Source of the DNA: Halococcus agarilyticus
GTDB lineage: Archaea > Halobacteriota > Halobacteria > Halobacteriales > Halococcaceae
NCBI RefSeq assembly: GCF_000334895.1
Contig: NZ_BAFM01000016.1
Span: forward strand, 1 to 64,000
Length of the DNA: 64,000 nucleotides
Direction: 5' to 3'
Part shown: positions 17,134-25,744 of the stretch, piece after piece
How positions within the stretch are numbered: the stretch's first letter is position 1
Layout of the letters: each line of letters begins with the position of its first letter
Notes under the pieces: generated by a model
Database searches by the model: none
The model's input: only the letters and a program-made list of their open reading frames with translations
Told to the model about the DNA's origin: nothing
Translations under genes and position numbers: made by a program

Positions 17134-17679
17134 TTACCCACCCTCGGGTTTGTCGGTGTCGCTTTCGAGCGGCTTTTCGAGGTCGATCCGATGGGGGGTG
17201 TATCCGGCCCGGCGGTAGAACCGTCGGGCCGCCTCGTTGTCCGCAAGTACCGAGAGCCCGACGGCCTCGTAGCCCGCCTCCTGGAGCGCCGATTCGGCCG
17301 CCGCGAGCAGTTCGGTCCCGATCCCCTCGTTCCGGCGCTCGGGGGCCACGACGACGTTCCGGACGATCCCGCGCGAGACGTCTTGCTCGTAGCGCTCGCC
17401 TTCCGGGCCGAACATCACGAATCCCACGATCCCGTCCGTGTCCGTCGCGTCCGCACTCGCTCCACCCACGTTCGCTTCATCCGCAGTCGTCTCGTCCGGG
17501 TCGGCACGGGCGACCAGCAGTTCGCCGGCGACGATGTGGCGCACGATCGCCTCGCGGATCGTCGCCCGGTTTCGCTCGGCGAGGAGATGCGAGCCGAACG
17601 CGCGTTGCTCGCGTGCGAGTGCGATCCACTGATCGGCGACGTCGTCGGCGTCGTCGGTGGTGGGCGATTCGATCCGCAC
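17134..17679 (-). CDS. GNAT-family N-acetyltransferase
   Basis: A 181-residue GCN5-related acetyltransferase. Motif A (VRNVVVAPERRNEGIGTELL, about 108-127) binds acetyl-CoA, and GLSVLADNEAARRFYRRAGY (about 141-160) is motif B. An acidic Asp/Thr/Ala insert at about 59-80 is a typical haloarchaeal surface loop. The start is a GTG whose last base, read on the minus strand, shares one base with the pgk stop codon, so it is probably the second gene of a pgk operon. The substrate (protein N-terminus, small amine or antibiotic) is unknown. Confidence 0.8.
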   Translation of the reverse strand: MRIESPTTDDADDVADQWIALAREQRAFGSHLLAERNRATIREAIVRHIVAGELLVARADPDETTADEANVGGASADATDTDGIVGFVMFGPEGERYEQDVSRGIVRNVVVAPERRNEGIGTELLAAAESALQEAGYEAVGLSVLADNEAARRFYRRAGYTPHRIDLEKPLESDTDKPEGG

Positions 17680-18866
17680 TACCGGAGCGCCTCGACCGCG
17701 GGGAGCGCGTCGCCGGTCAGGAGCGTGAGCGCCGCGCCGCCGCCGGTGCTGACGTGATCGAACCCCTCGATACCCAACTGACGGACCGCCGCCGCGGTGT
17801 CGCCGCCGCCGACGATGCTCTGTTCGGCCCGCGTCGCGGCCTCGTAGAGTCCCCGCGTCCCTTCGGCGAACGCCGCCTCCTCGAAGACGCCCGCCGGTCC
17901 GTTCAGGATCACCGTGCCTGCGCTCTCGATGATCCCGCCGTAGGTCGCGATCGTCCGACTTCCGACGTCCATCGCAGGGGCGTCAGTTTCGGCCGGGAGG
18001 TCCGCGACCGCGACCTCGTGGCGATCGCCGTCGCGCTCGATCGCGACGTCCTCCGGAACCTCGATCCGGTCGTACGAATCGAGCAGATCGCCCGCGCGGT
18101 CGATCTCGTCCCAGTAGCCCGCGTCGTAGACGAACTCCGCGGTCGCGTCGCCGAGTTCGGCCCCGCCGGCGAGCAGGCAGACGTTGCCGATCACGCCCGC
18201 CGTGAGGACGGTGTCGGCGAGATCGCGTTCGAGCACGCTCTCGGCCACGCCGATCGAGTCGCCGACTTTCGCGCCGCCGAGCACGTACACCCGGGGCGTG
18301 GGCGTCTCCTCGATCGCATCCAGCACGTCGAGTTCGCGCTCCATCACCCGGCCAGCGTAGCTCGGCAAGCGTGGGGGAAAGCCGACGAGCGAGGGTTGTG
18401 AGCGGTGGGCGGCCGCGAACGCGTCGTTGACGTAGGCGTCGAGCGCGGGCGCGAGCCCACGGACGAGGTGGGTGTCGGCGGCGCGTTCGGGGTCGAACTC
18501 CATGTACTCCTCGGCGTAGAACCGGGTGTTTTCGAGGACGACGGCCTCGCCCGAATCGAGCGCCGCGACACGATCGCGCGCCGCCACGGAGAAGGTGGCG
18601 TCGCAGTAGTCGACGGGGCGGTCGAGCAGTTCGTCGAGCCGATCGGCGTGGGCGGCGAGCGTGGCGAAATCGTCGCCGCCGGGTCGGCCCTGGTGGGCGA
18701 GGATCGCCACCCGCGCGCCGCGGTCGAGCAGCTCCGCGAGCGTGTCGACGTGCGCGCGGAGCCGGGCGTCGTCGGCGAGCTCGCCCCCCGAGACCGGGCT
18801 GTTGATGTCGATGCGGACCCCGACGGCGACGCCCTCACAATCGAGGTCGTCGAGGGTTCGTATCAT
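17679..18866 (-). CDS. pgk: Phosphoglycerate kinase
   Basis: A 395-residue cytoplasmic enzyme of glycolysis and gluconeogenesis that transfers a phosphate between 1,3-bisphosphoglycerate and ADP. The N-terminal RIDINSPV replaces the usual R-x-D-x-N-V-P. Substrate-site AHQGRPGG (about 55-62), the VLENTRFY segment, and the C-terminal nucleotide site GGGDTAAAV and STGGGAAL are present. The ATG at 18866 follows a short gap with an AT-rich stretch about 27 bp upstream. Its TAG stop shares a base with the start of the acetyltransferase gene. Confidence 0.95.
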   Translation of the reverse strand: MIRTLDDLDCEGVAVGVRIDINSPVSGGELADDARLRAHVDTLAELLDRGARVAILAHQGRPGGDDFATLAAHADRLDELLDRPVDYCDATFSVAARDRVAALDSGEAVVLENTRFYAEEYMEFDPERAADTHLVRGLAPALDAYVNDAFAAAHRSQPSLVGFPPRLPSYAGRVMERELDVLDAIEETPTPRVYVLGGAKVGDSIGVAESVLERDLADTVLTAGVIGNVCLLAGGAELGDATAEFVYDAGYWDEIDRAGDLLDSYDRIEVPEDVAIERDGDRHEVAVADLPAETDAPAMDVGSRTIATYGGIIESAGTVILNGPAGVFEEAAFAEGTRGLYEAATRAEQSIVGGGDTAAAVRQLGIEGFDHVSTGGGAALTLLTGDALPAVEALR

Positions 18867-19011
18867 CGTTCGTCCTATTCCTGCGCCCCGGCAAATCCCT
18901 TTCTGTCCCGGCGGTGCGCGCCGGACGGTCACACGGGACTCGCCCTCGTTCGCGCGCTCGTCGGTGCGTACGCCCGTCGTCACCGCCCGACAGTGGCTAG
19001 GTGTGGCAAAG

Positions 19012-19019
19012 TTTATTAC
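19012..19019 (+). promoter_or_regulatory. TATA box of the liv operon
   Basis: TTTATTAC lies about 36 bp before the livH ATG and is the only strong TATA match in the divergent pgk-livH gap. Confidence 0.55.
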
Positions 19020-19054
19020 CGTCTCACCACCCCCACCTCACGTGGAACACTATC

Positions 19055-20158
19055 ATGGGCATCTCTGAGACGTACGATCGTGGCCGGAGCTTCGTCGTCG
19101 ACCAGCCGCTTGGGGTCGTCGCCGGCGTGGTCGGCGTGCTGTTGATCGTCGATCTCGCCACCAAGCTGGCGAACGGCTCGCTGTCGGTTCTCAGCCTCGC
19201 ACTCTTCCTGAAGGACGGGCTGATTCAGGGGCTCGTGATCGCACTCGCGGGTGTCGGCCTCTCGATGACGTACTCGCTGCTGGGCTTCGCGAACTTCGCC
19301 CACGGCGATTACATCACGGCGGGAGCCTTCGCGGGCTGGGCGACGACGTACATCATCGGCGGGCTCGGCGCGCTCCCGGTCGGCGATCTCTTCTTGCTGG
19401 GCGTCAGCGGCGAGGCCAACGCGGGTACCGTCGGAGTGAGCATCGTCTCGACGCCGATCGCCGTTCTCCTGGGACTCGTCGTCGCGATCGCCTTCACCGC
19501 CGGCCTCGCCCTTCTCATCGACCGACTCGTCTACAAACCGATGCGCAATCAGGAGGGGATCGCGCTGCTCATCGCGAGCATCGGAGTCGCACTCGCGCTC
19601 CGCTATCTGCTCGCCTTCGTCTTCGGCACCAGTCGGCCGGGTGTCACCGGCGGCGACATTCCGGGGTTCGAGGTGCCAGTCCTCGGCATCCGGCTGAACG
19701 CCCACGAGATCGCGCTCGCGGTCGGCGCGGTCGTGTTGATGGTCGGCGTCCACCTCCTGCTCCAGTACACCAAGCTCGGCACCGCGATGCGGGCGATGGC
19801 TGACAACCGCGACCTCGCGCGCGTCACCGGGATTCCCACGGAGCGGGTCGTGCGCGCGACGTGGGTCATCGGCGGCGGGCTGACCGGCGCGGCGGGCTAC
19901 CTCGTCACGCTCGAAACGGGCACGATCGCGTTCGACTTCGGCTGGATCCTCCTGCTGCTCATCTTCGCTGCGGTCATCCTCGGCGGGATCGGATCGATCT
20001 ACGGCGCGATGTTCGGCGGGCTCACGATCGGCGTGGCGAGCACCGTCTCGCTGGTCTGGCTCCCCTCGGAGTTCACCACCGCCGCCGCCTTCGCGGTGAT
20101 GATCCTGATCCTCGTGCTGAAACCCTCCGGGCTGTTCGGCGGGGTGACGACCGCATGA
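19055..20158 (+). CDS. livH: Branched-chain-type ABC transporter permease LivH
   Basis: A 367-residue polytopic membrane protein of the LivH family, one of the two permeases of a hydrophobic amino acid/urea/short-amide type importer. Eight or more hydrophobic segments are visible, with the family motif LLGFANFAHGDY (about 82-93) and the cytoplasmic EAA-like loop RAMADNRDLARVTGI (about 248-262). The ATG at 19055 follows a TATA box. Overlapping starts link it to the downstream liv genes. Substrate class (branched amino acids, amides or urea) is not fixed by the permease. Confidence 0.9.
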   Translation: MGISETYDRGRSFVVDQPLGVVAGVVGVLLIVDLATKLANGSLSVLSLALFLKDGLIQGLVIALAGVGLSMTYSLLGFANFAHGDYITAGAFAGWATTYIIGGLGALPVGDLFLLGVSGEANAGTVGVSIVSTPIAVLLGLVVAIAFTAGLALLIDRLVYKPMRNQEGIALLIASIGVALALRYLLAFVFGTSRPGVTGGDIPGFEVPVLGIRLNAHEIALAVGAVVLMVGVHLLLQYTKLGTAMRAMADNRDLARVTGIPTERVVRATWVIGGGLTGAAGYLVTLETGTIAFDFGWILLLLIFAAVILGGIGSIYGAMFGGLTIGVASTVSLVWLPSEFTTAAAFAVMILILVLKPSGLFGGVTTA

Positions 20159-20277
20159 CTCGCCCCCACGATCAGACGGCGGCGGAACCTGATCGAACTC
20201 CGGGGGCGAGAGTCGCCACGAGAGCGAGGACGGTCGGACAGCGGGAAACGATCCGGGTTCGGGAGGCGGGCCGATGA
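20155..20277 (+). CDS. Possible 40-residue coupling ORF between livH and livM
   Basis: An ATG at 20155 overlaps the livH stop (ATGA) and the 40-codon frame ends in a TGA that overlaps the livM ATG (ATGA). The predicted peptide is hydrophilic, Arg/Thr-rich and lacks any known motif. The double 4-bp overlap is what one expects if ribosomes are passed from livH to livM through this short frame. It could equally be a chance frame in a spacer; no family is recognised. Confidence 0.35.
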   Translation: MTRPHDQTAAEPDRTPGARVATRARTVGQRETIRVREAGR

Positions 20278-21677
20278 GCACCGCCGACCGGCTGTCCGAA
20301 CGGCTCGGCAACTCCGACGCCGGGTTGATTCTCGCCGTGATGGCCGGGCTCTACCTGCTGTTCATCGTCTTCGGTCTGCTGCTCGGTCTCGACGTCGGCG
20401 GGATCGCGAGCACCCTCCAGCGGCTCACCTTCCTCACGGCAGTGTACGCGCTGCTCGCGCTCGCGCTGAACCTCCAGTGGGGGTACGCGGGCCTCTTTAA
20501 TATCGGCGTCGCCGGCTTCATGGCGGTCGGCGCGTACACGATGGCGATGTTGACCGCACCGGTCGATCCCCAGGTCGGCGGGATCCCAGGGCTCGGTCTC
20601 CCGCTGTGGGCCGGGGTCGTCGGTGGAATGCTCGCGGCCGCGCTGGTCGGCGGGATCACGGCGCTGCCCGCGCTCCGGCTCCGGGCGGACTACCTCGCGA
20701 TCGTCACGCTCGCGCTCTCGGAGATCATCCGGCTGATCTACAACTCGACGACGTTCCAGTCGTTTTCGATTGGCCCCTTCGAACTCGGGCCGATCTCGAT
20801 CGGCGGTGTCGAACTCGGCACCGGCGGCGCGAGCGGTATCCCCGGCCCGATCAACCCCGTGCGCGATCTCTACTACACCGACCCGGCGAGTTCGGCGTCG
20901 CCGCCGACCGCGTTCGGCCAGGCGATGTTCGACTTCTTCGGCGGGTTCGGGCTCGACGGCCCGACCGTGGTCGACTGGACGTACACGCTCGTGCTCGTGG
21001 TGTTCGTCGGCCTCTTCTACCTCCTCCTGACGCGGGTCGGCAACTCGCCGTTCGGCCGGGTGCTGAAGGCGATCCGCGAGGACGAGATCGTGGCGAGCTC
21101 GCTCGGGAAGAACACCCGGTGGTTCAAGATCAAGGTGTTCATGCTCGGGTGTGCGCTGATGGGGCTCGCCGGCATCCTCTGGCAGGGCAGCCAGGCGCTG
21201 ATCACGCCCGCCCTGTTCCTCCCGATCGTCACCTTCTACGTGTTCATCGCGCTGATGGTCGGCGGATCGGGATCGAACACCGGGAGCGTCATCGGCGGCG
21301 CGCTGTTCGCCGGTCTGCTCTTTCTCGGCCCGACGTTCGTGGGACGGATCGTCGACAGCTCGTTCAGCCTCGGGAACGCCCCGAACACGTTCACCGCCGC
21401 GATCGGTGCGCTCGGCTCGCTCGACATCACGCCGCTGGTCGCGTACACGCTCGACAACATCAGCGTGCTCCGGTTCGTGCTCCTCGGGGTCGTGCTGGTC
21501 GTCCTGATGCAGCGTCGCCCGGAGGGGCTGCTCGGCCACCGGAAGGAGACGGCGGCCGCCGTCGATCTCTCCCGGCGGAGCGTGTCGGGAGGCGAAGCGA
21601 CCGGAGCAACCCGGGCCGACGGTGGTGTGTCGGAGACGACCGAAGCGCCCGACGGCGAACGGGGTGACGACGAATGA
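20274..21677 (+). CDS. livM: Branched-chain-type ABC transporter permease LivM
   Basis: A 467-residue second permease of the importer. LQWGYAGLFNIGVAGFMAVGAY (about 63-84) is the LivM version of the family motif, and the EAA-like loop is RVLKAIREDEIVASSLGKN (about 262-280). Ten or so hydrophobic segments are seen. The protein is longer than bacterial LivM (about 300-420) because of an extended periplasm-side loop near 165-220 and a hydrophilic C-terminal tail (about 425-467). The stop overlaps the livG ATG by 4 bp. Confidence 0.9.
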   Translation: MSTADRLSERLGNSDAGLILAVMAGLYLLFIVFGLLLGLDVGGIASTLQRLTFLTAVYALLALALNLQWGYAGLFNIGVAGFMAVGAYTMAMLTAPVDPQVGGIPGLGLPLWAGVVGGMLAAALVGGITALPALRLRADYLAIVTLALSEIIRLIYNSTTFQSFSIGPFELGPISIGGVELGTGGASGIPGPINPVRDLYYTDPASSASPPTAFGQAMFDFFGGFGLDGPTVVDWTYTLVLVVFVGLFYLLLTRVGNSPFGRVLKAIREDEIVASSLGKNTRWFKIKVFMLGCALMGLAGILWQGSQALITPALFLPIVTFYVFIALMVGGSGSNTGSVIGGALFAGLLFLGPTFVGRIVDSSFSLGNAPNTFTAAIGALGSLDITPLVAYTLDNISVLRFVLLGVVLVVLMQRRPEGLLGHRKETAAAVDLSRRSVSGGEATGATRADGGVSETTEAPDGERGDDE

Positions 21678-22576
21678 GCGACACCGACTCGACGACCCGC
21701 ACTGACACCCGGAACGCCATCGAGGGCGAGGACGGCCCCGAGAACATCGACGAGATCGACCCCGACGACGAGTCCGACGTCGAGCGCGCGGCGCGCGAGA
21801 CGCCGCCCGGCCGCCCGCTCCGGGTCACGAACCTCCGGAAGGAGTTCGGCGGGCTGACCGCGGTCGACGACGCGAGCTTCGACGTCGAAGCGGGGTCGCT
21901 CACCGGACTGATCGGCCCCAACGGCGCGGGGAAGTCGACCACGTTCGACTGTATTACGGGTGTCCATCACCCCACCAGCGGCTCGGTCCACCTCCACGAC
22001 GAGGAGATCACCGGCCTCCAGCCCTACCAGATCGCCGATCGTGGGCTGGTCAGGACCTTCCAGATCGCGCGCGAGCTGGAGGAGATGACCGTGCTCGAGA
22101 ACATGATGCTCGCGCCACGGGCCCAGCGCGGCGAGTCGCTCTGGCGGTCGGTGCTGCCCGGCGCGCGGGGGGGCGTTCGCGACCAGGAACGCGAACTCCG
22201 CGAGCGGGCGTGGGAGACGCTCGATTTCTTCGAGATCGACCACCTCGCCGAGGAATATGCAGGAAACCTCTCGGGCGGCCAGCGAAAGCTCCTCGAGATG
22301 GCGCGGGCGCTACTCACCGATCCCGAGGTCGTCCTGCTCGACGAACCGCTCGCGGGGGTGAACCCTACCCTGGAGGCAAAGCTCCTCGATCGGATCCACG
22401 ACCTCCGCGAGCAGGGGTACACCTTCCTGCTGGTCGAACACGACATGGACGTCATCATGGAGAACTGCGAGCGCGTCATCGTGATGCACCGCGGGCGGGT
22501 GCTCGCCGACGACGCGCCCGCGGCGATCAGGGAGAACGAACAGGTCATCGACGCCTACCTCGGAGCGAACGTATGA
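21674..22576 (+). CDS. livG: ABC transporter ATP-binding protein LivG
   Basis: A 300-residue ATPase of the liv importer. Walker A GPNGAGKST is at about 77-85, the signature LSGGQRKLLEMARAL near 198, Walker B VVLLDEPLAGVNP just after, and the H-loop EHD near 256. The first 45 residues are an acidic extension not found in bacterial LivG. Overlaps on both sides (ATGA) place it firmly in the operon. It would pair with LivF on the cytoplasmic face of LivHM. Confidence 0.92.
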   Translation: MSDTDSTTRTDTRNAIEGEDGPENIDEIDPDDESDVERAARETPPGRPLRVTNLRKEFGGLTAVDDASFDVEAGSLTGLIGPNGAGKSTTFDCITGVHHPTSGSVHLHDEEITGLQPYQIADRGLVRTFQIARELEEMTVLENMMLAPRAQRGESLWRSVLPGARGGVRDQERELRERAWETLDFFEIDHLAEEYAGNLSGGQRKLLEMARALLTDPEVVLLDEPLAGVNPTLEAKLLDRIHDLREQGYTFLLVEHDMDVIMENCERVIVMHRGRVLADDAPAAIRENEQVIDAYLGANV

Positions 22577-23499
22577 GCAACGACACCGACGAGACGGCGA
22601 GTGACGAACCCCGAACCGAGGAGACCGCAGCCGACGAAACCGCGACCGACGAGACGACGGCCGACGCGAGCGACGGGGCCACGGCGAACGGAACGGAAAC
22701 CGACGGGAACGCGACCGGGACTGCGGCGACCGGCGGCACCGACGAAGCGACGGACGCGACCACTGCCGGGGCGAGTACGTCCACCGATCACCCGGACGGC
22801 CTGCTCGCGGTGTCGAACCTCGACGCGGGCTACGGCGAGCTCCAGATCCTCGACGACGTCGACCTCGACGTGGGCGACGGCGAGTACGTCACCATCGTCG
22901 GCCCGAACGGCGCGGGGAAGTCGACGGTGATGAAGGCGGTTTTCGGGCTGGCGACGTACATGGACGGCCAGATCGCCTTCGACGGCGAGGACATCAGCGG
23001 TAACGCCCCGGAAACGGTCATCCGACGTGGCCTGAGCTACGTCCCCCAGAACGACAACGTGTTCGCGGGGCTCTCGGTCCGCGAGAACCTCGAAATGGGG
23101 GCGTACATCCTCGACTCGGTGCCCGACGAGGCCTTAGAGGACGTCTTCGAGCGGTTCCCGATCCTCGAGGAGCGCCAGTCACAGCGCGCAGGAACTCTCT
23201 CGGGCGGCCAACAGCAGATGCTGGCGATGGGACGGGCGCTGATGCTCGATCCCGACCTCCTGCTGCTCGACGAGCCGTCGGCGGGGCTCGCGCCGGATCT
23301 CGTCGACGAGATGTTCGACCGGGTCGACGCGATCAACGACGCCGGGACCGCCGTGCTGGTCGTCGAGCAGAACGCGAAGGAGGCCCTCAGGCGGTGCGAT
23401 CGGGGGTACGTCCTCGTCCAGGGGGCGAATCGCTACACCGACACCGGCGACGCGCTGCTCGGCGACGAGCAGGTCCGTCGGGAGTTCCTCGGTGGTTGA
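22573..23499 (+). CDS. livF: ABC transporter ATP-binding protein LivF with acidic N-terminal extension
   Basis: A 308-residue ATPase. Walker A GPNGAGKST lies at about 111-119, the signature is LSGGQQQMLAMGRALM, and Walker B is LLLLDEPSAGLAP. The catalytic core is preceded by about 75 residues made almost wholly of Thr, Asp, Glu, Ala and Gly. This tail is absent from bacterial LivF (about 235 residues) and may be disordered. The ATGA overlap with livG fixes the start at 22573; if a later start were used the tail would be lost. The gene converges on livJ with 36 bp between stops. Confidence 0.88.
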   Translation: MSNDTDETASDEPRTEETAADETATDETTADASDGATANGTETDGNATGTAATGGTDEATDATTAGASTSTDHPDGLLAVSNLDAGYGELQILDDVDLDVGDGEYVTIVGPNGAGKSTVMKAVFGLATYMDGQIAFDGEDISGNAPETVIRRGLSYVPQNDNVFAGLSVRENLEMGAYILDSVPDEALEDVFERFPILEERQSQRAGTLSGGQQQMLAMGRALMLDPDLLLLDEPSAGLAPDLVDEMFDRVDAINDAGTAVLVVEQNAKEALRRCDRGYVLVQGANRYTDTGDALLGDEQVRREFLGG

Positions 23500-23508
23500 A
23501 AAACAAAA
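23499..23508 (-). terminator. T-rich terminator of the livJ-like gene
   Basis: On the minus strand this reads TTTTGTTTTT, about 28 bp after the stop of the binding-protein gene. Runs of T are the usual archaeal termination signal. It overlaps the livF stop codon, so the two convergent transcripts share very little sequence. Confidence 0.5.
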
Positions 23509-23535
23509 CGCACTTTCCGTTCGGTGACGGTCCGA

Positions 23536-25044
23536 CTATCCGCTGCTGTTGTTGCCGGCGCTGCTGTTGCCACCGCCGCCACCGCCACCGCTGCCGCCGA
23601 ACTGAACGGTGTCTGACTGTTCGATGCTGCCGTCCTCGGTGTACGTGAACACCTCGTAGGTCGCGGCGGCGATGTCGCCGTTGTCGTCGAACGTGAGGTT
23701 GCTCGACGCCCCTTGGTAGTTGATCTCCTCGCCGCTCGCGGCCATCCCGATCGCCTCGGCGAGGTTCTCCGGGCCGACCTCCGTCCCGGGCGGGTTGGCG
23801 ACCGCGTCCATGTTCTCCTGGACCGCCGGGCCGCTGTTCTCGCCGCCGGCGGCGTTCGCGAGGATCTGGACCGCGGTGGCGTCGTACGCCTGCGAGGTGA
23901 ACACGCCGGGTTCGCTGCCGTACTCGTCCTGGAACGCCTGGGTGAAGAAGTCCCGTGCCGGACCGGCCGCGAGCGGGGCCGTGCCGAGGACGTTGGTCAG
24001 CGGCTGGCCGACGTTGCCCGGCAGCTCGGAGTCGCGCAGGCCGTCGGTCACGAGGATCGTGGTGTCGCGGCTGTAGTTCGAGTAGTAGTCCCGGAACAGC
24101 TGGTTGCCGCTCTCGGGGTAGCCGATCACCAGCAGTGCGCCCGGACCCGAGGACATCGCCTCCTGGAGCTTCGAGGTGTAGGAGGACTGGGCCTTCTCGA
24201 AGGACACCTGTGCCGGCACCTCGCCGCCGAACGCCGACGCGAACGCGTCGGCGAGCGCCTGGCCGTAGGAGTTGTTGACGTACATCACCGACACCGACGA
24301 AGCCTCGACGCGCTCGCTCGCGACCTGGGCGAGCACCTCGCTCTGGAGCGCGTCGCTCGGCGGCGTCCGGTAGACGTAGCCGTTGTCCTGCAGCTCCGTG
24401 ATCGCGGGCGAGGTGCTCGCGGGCGAGGTCAGCACGACCTCGTTCGGGATGGTGACGTTCTGGGCCACCTGGATCGTGGTCTCCGAGGAGGCCGCCCCCG
24501 TGATGGCGGGATAGCCCGCGTCGACCAGCGCCTGAGCGGCACTGATGCCAGCCTGCGGGTCGGTCTGGGTGTCCTCCGCCTGCGTGTTGATCGTGAACGC
24601 CATGTCAGCGTCCTCGAGCTGGACCGCCGGGAGCAACGCGGCGTCGCGGATCGGCTCGCCGACCGACGCGAGATCGCCCGTCGTCGGCTGGAGGACGCCG
24701 ACCATGATCTCCCGTCCTTCGGCGCTGCCGCCACCGCCGCCGGTCTCGTTGCCGCTCTCGGTGGTCTCGCCACCCTCGGTGGTTTCCATCCCCCCCTCGG
24801 TGGTTTCCCCGCCTTCGGTCGTTTCCATGCCACCTTCAGTGGTCTCGCCGCCCTCGGTGGTTTCGTCGCCACCGCTGGCCTCGGTGTCGGTGGCTTCGCC
24901 ACCGCCGCCGGATTCGGTGGTATCGCCGCCACCAGTATCGTTGCCGCCGTCGCCGTTGCCACCGCCCGAACATCCGGCTACGCCGGCGATAGCAGCCGTG
25001 CCGACGGCAGCCAGGAACTCGCGTCGCTTGGGTTCGTGTCCCAT
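23536..25044 (-). CDS. Tat-exported lipoprotein, ABC substrate-binding protein (LivJ-like)
   Basis: A 502-residue type-1 periplasmic-binding-fold protein for the adjacent importer. Residues 6-11 (KRREFL) form a Tat motif and AGC at 23-25 a lipobox, so Cys25 would be lipid-anchored outside the cell. Residues about 26-110 are a low-complexity linker with repeated ETTEGG units. The ligand-binding domain follows (from about 113, IMVGVLQPTTGDLASVG) with SAAQALVDAGYPAITGAASS and YVNNSYGQAL segments typical of LivJ. The C-terminus is a Gly/Asn/Ser tail. It lies convergent to livHMGF and has its own TATA box, so dosage is set separately. Confidence 0.88.
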   Translation of the reverse strand: MGHEPKRREFLAAVGTAAIAGVAGCSGGGNGDGGNDTGGGDTTESGGGGEATDTEASGGDETTEGGETTEGGMETTEGGETTEGGMETTEGGETTESGNETGGGGGSAEGREIMVGVLQPTTGDLASVGEPIRDAALLPAVQLEDADMAFTINTQAEDTQTDPQAGISAAQALVDAGYPAITGAASSETTIQVAQNVTIPNEVVLTSPASTSPAITELQDNGYVYRTPPSDALQSEVLAQVASERVEASSVSVMYVNNSYGQALADAFASAFGGEVPAQVSFEKAQSSYTSKLQEAMSSGPGALLVIGYPESGNQLFRDYYSNYSRDTTILVTDGLRDSELPGNVGQPLTNVLGTAPLAAGPARDFFTQAFQDEYGSEPGVFTSQAYDATAVQILANAAGGENSGPAVQENMDAVANPPGTEVGPENLAEAIGMAASGEEINYQGASSNLTFDDNGDIAAATYEVFTYTEDGSIEQSDTVQFGGSGGGGGGGNSSAGNNSSG

Positions 25045-25071
25045 ATCAACGATGGTGTTGGTTGAAGAGGG

Positions 25072-25079
25072 GATAAGTC
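25072..25079 (-). promoter_or_regulatory. TATA-like box of the livJ-like gene
   Basis: On the minus strand GACTTATC lies about 28-35 bp before the ATG at 25044. Confidence 0.5.
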
Positions 25080-25122
25080 TTGCCCCTCCATGCCGGGGAA
25101 CCCGTAGCCGCCACCGGGTTCG

Positions 25123-25659
25123 TTACGTCTCGCGACAGTTCGGACAGACGAGCTGTCCGTTCACGCTCACGAGATCGCGGGCGAGCGCGCCACAGGCCTC
25201 ACAGATCCCCTGGGTGTCGTACTCCGCCTCGGGATCGGTCGCTGTCGACGCCGGCCCGGTTCCGGTGTCGGCCTCGGGCACCAGCGTCGAGGCGACCACG
25301 ACGTCGTGGGCGGTCACCACGCCGACCGGGTCCTCCTCCTCGATCGCGAGGAGCCACCGGACACCCTCGCGCTCCATCGTTCCCGCCGCCGCCGCGAGCG
25401 ACTCTCCGGAGGAGACCTGAACCACGCCGTCGGACATGACGTCCGCGACGGTCGTCGCCGCCGGGTCGGTGTCGCTCGCCACCAGCGAGAGCGCGTCGCG
25501 TTCGCTCAGCATGCCGAGCGCGTCGCGACCCCGGAGCACGATCGCACACTCCGCGCCCTCCTCGAGCAGGAGCTCGACCGTCTCGACCACCCCGTCGCTC
25601 TCGCTCACCCCCACGAACTCGCGGGTCATCACGTCGCGCACGGTGACAGCACTACTCAT
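25123..25659 (-). CDS. Two-CBS-domain protein with C-terminal zinc ribbon
   Basis: A 178-residue cytoplasmic protein. The two CBS motifs span about 6-58 (VRDVMTREFVGV at its start) and 72-125 (VADVMSDGVVQV). They should pair into one Bateman module that binds adenosine nucleotides. The C-terminal part has C-x2-C twice (CEACG and CPNCR, about 150-175), a zinc ribbon. Such proteins are common in haloarchaea, and their partner is usually unknown. A strong TATA stretch (GTTTTTACTC, minus strand, about 25 bp upstream) supports the ATG at 25659. Confidence 0.85.
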   Translation of the reverse strand: MSSAVTVRDVMTREFVGVSESDGVVETVELLLEEGAECAIVLRGRDALGMLSERDALSLVASDTDPAATTVADVMSDGVVQVSSGESLAAAAGTMEREGVRWLLAIEEEDPVGVVTAHDVVVASTLVPEADTGTGPASTATDPEAEYDTQGICEACGALARDLVSVNGQLVCPNCRET

Positions 25660-25744
25660 ACCAGGGAGTTCCGACCGCGCGGAGTAAAAACTACCCCCGA
25701 CACGGTTAAGCCCGACGGGAGCCTCAGTTCTCGGTCCGCAGCCG

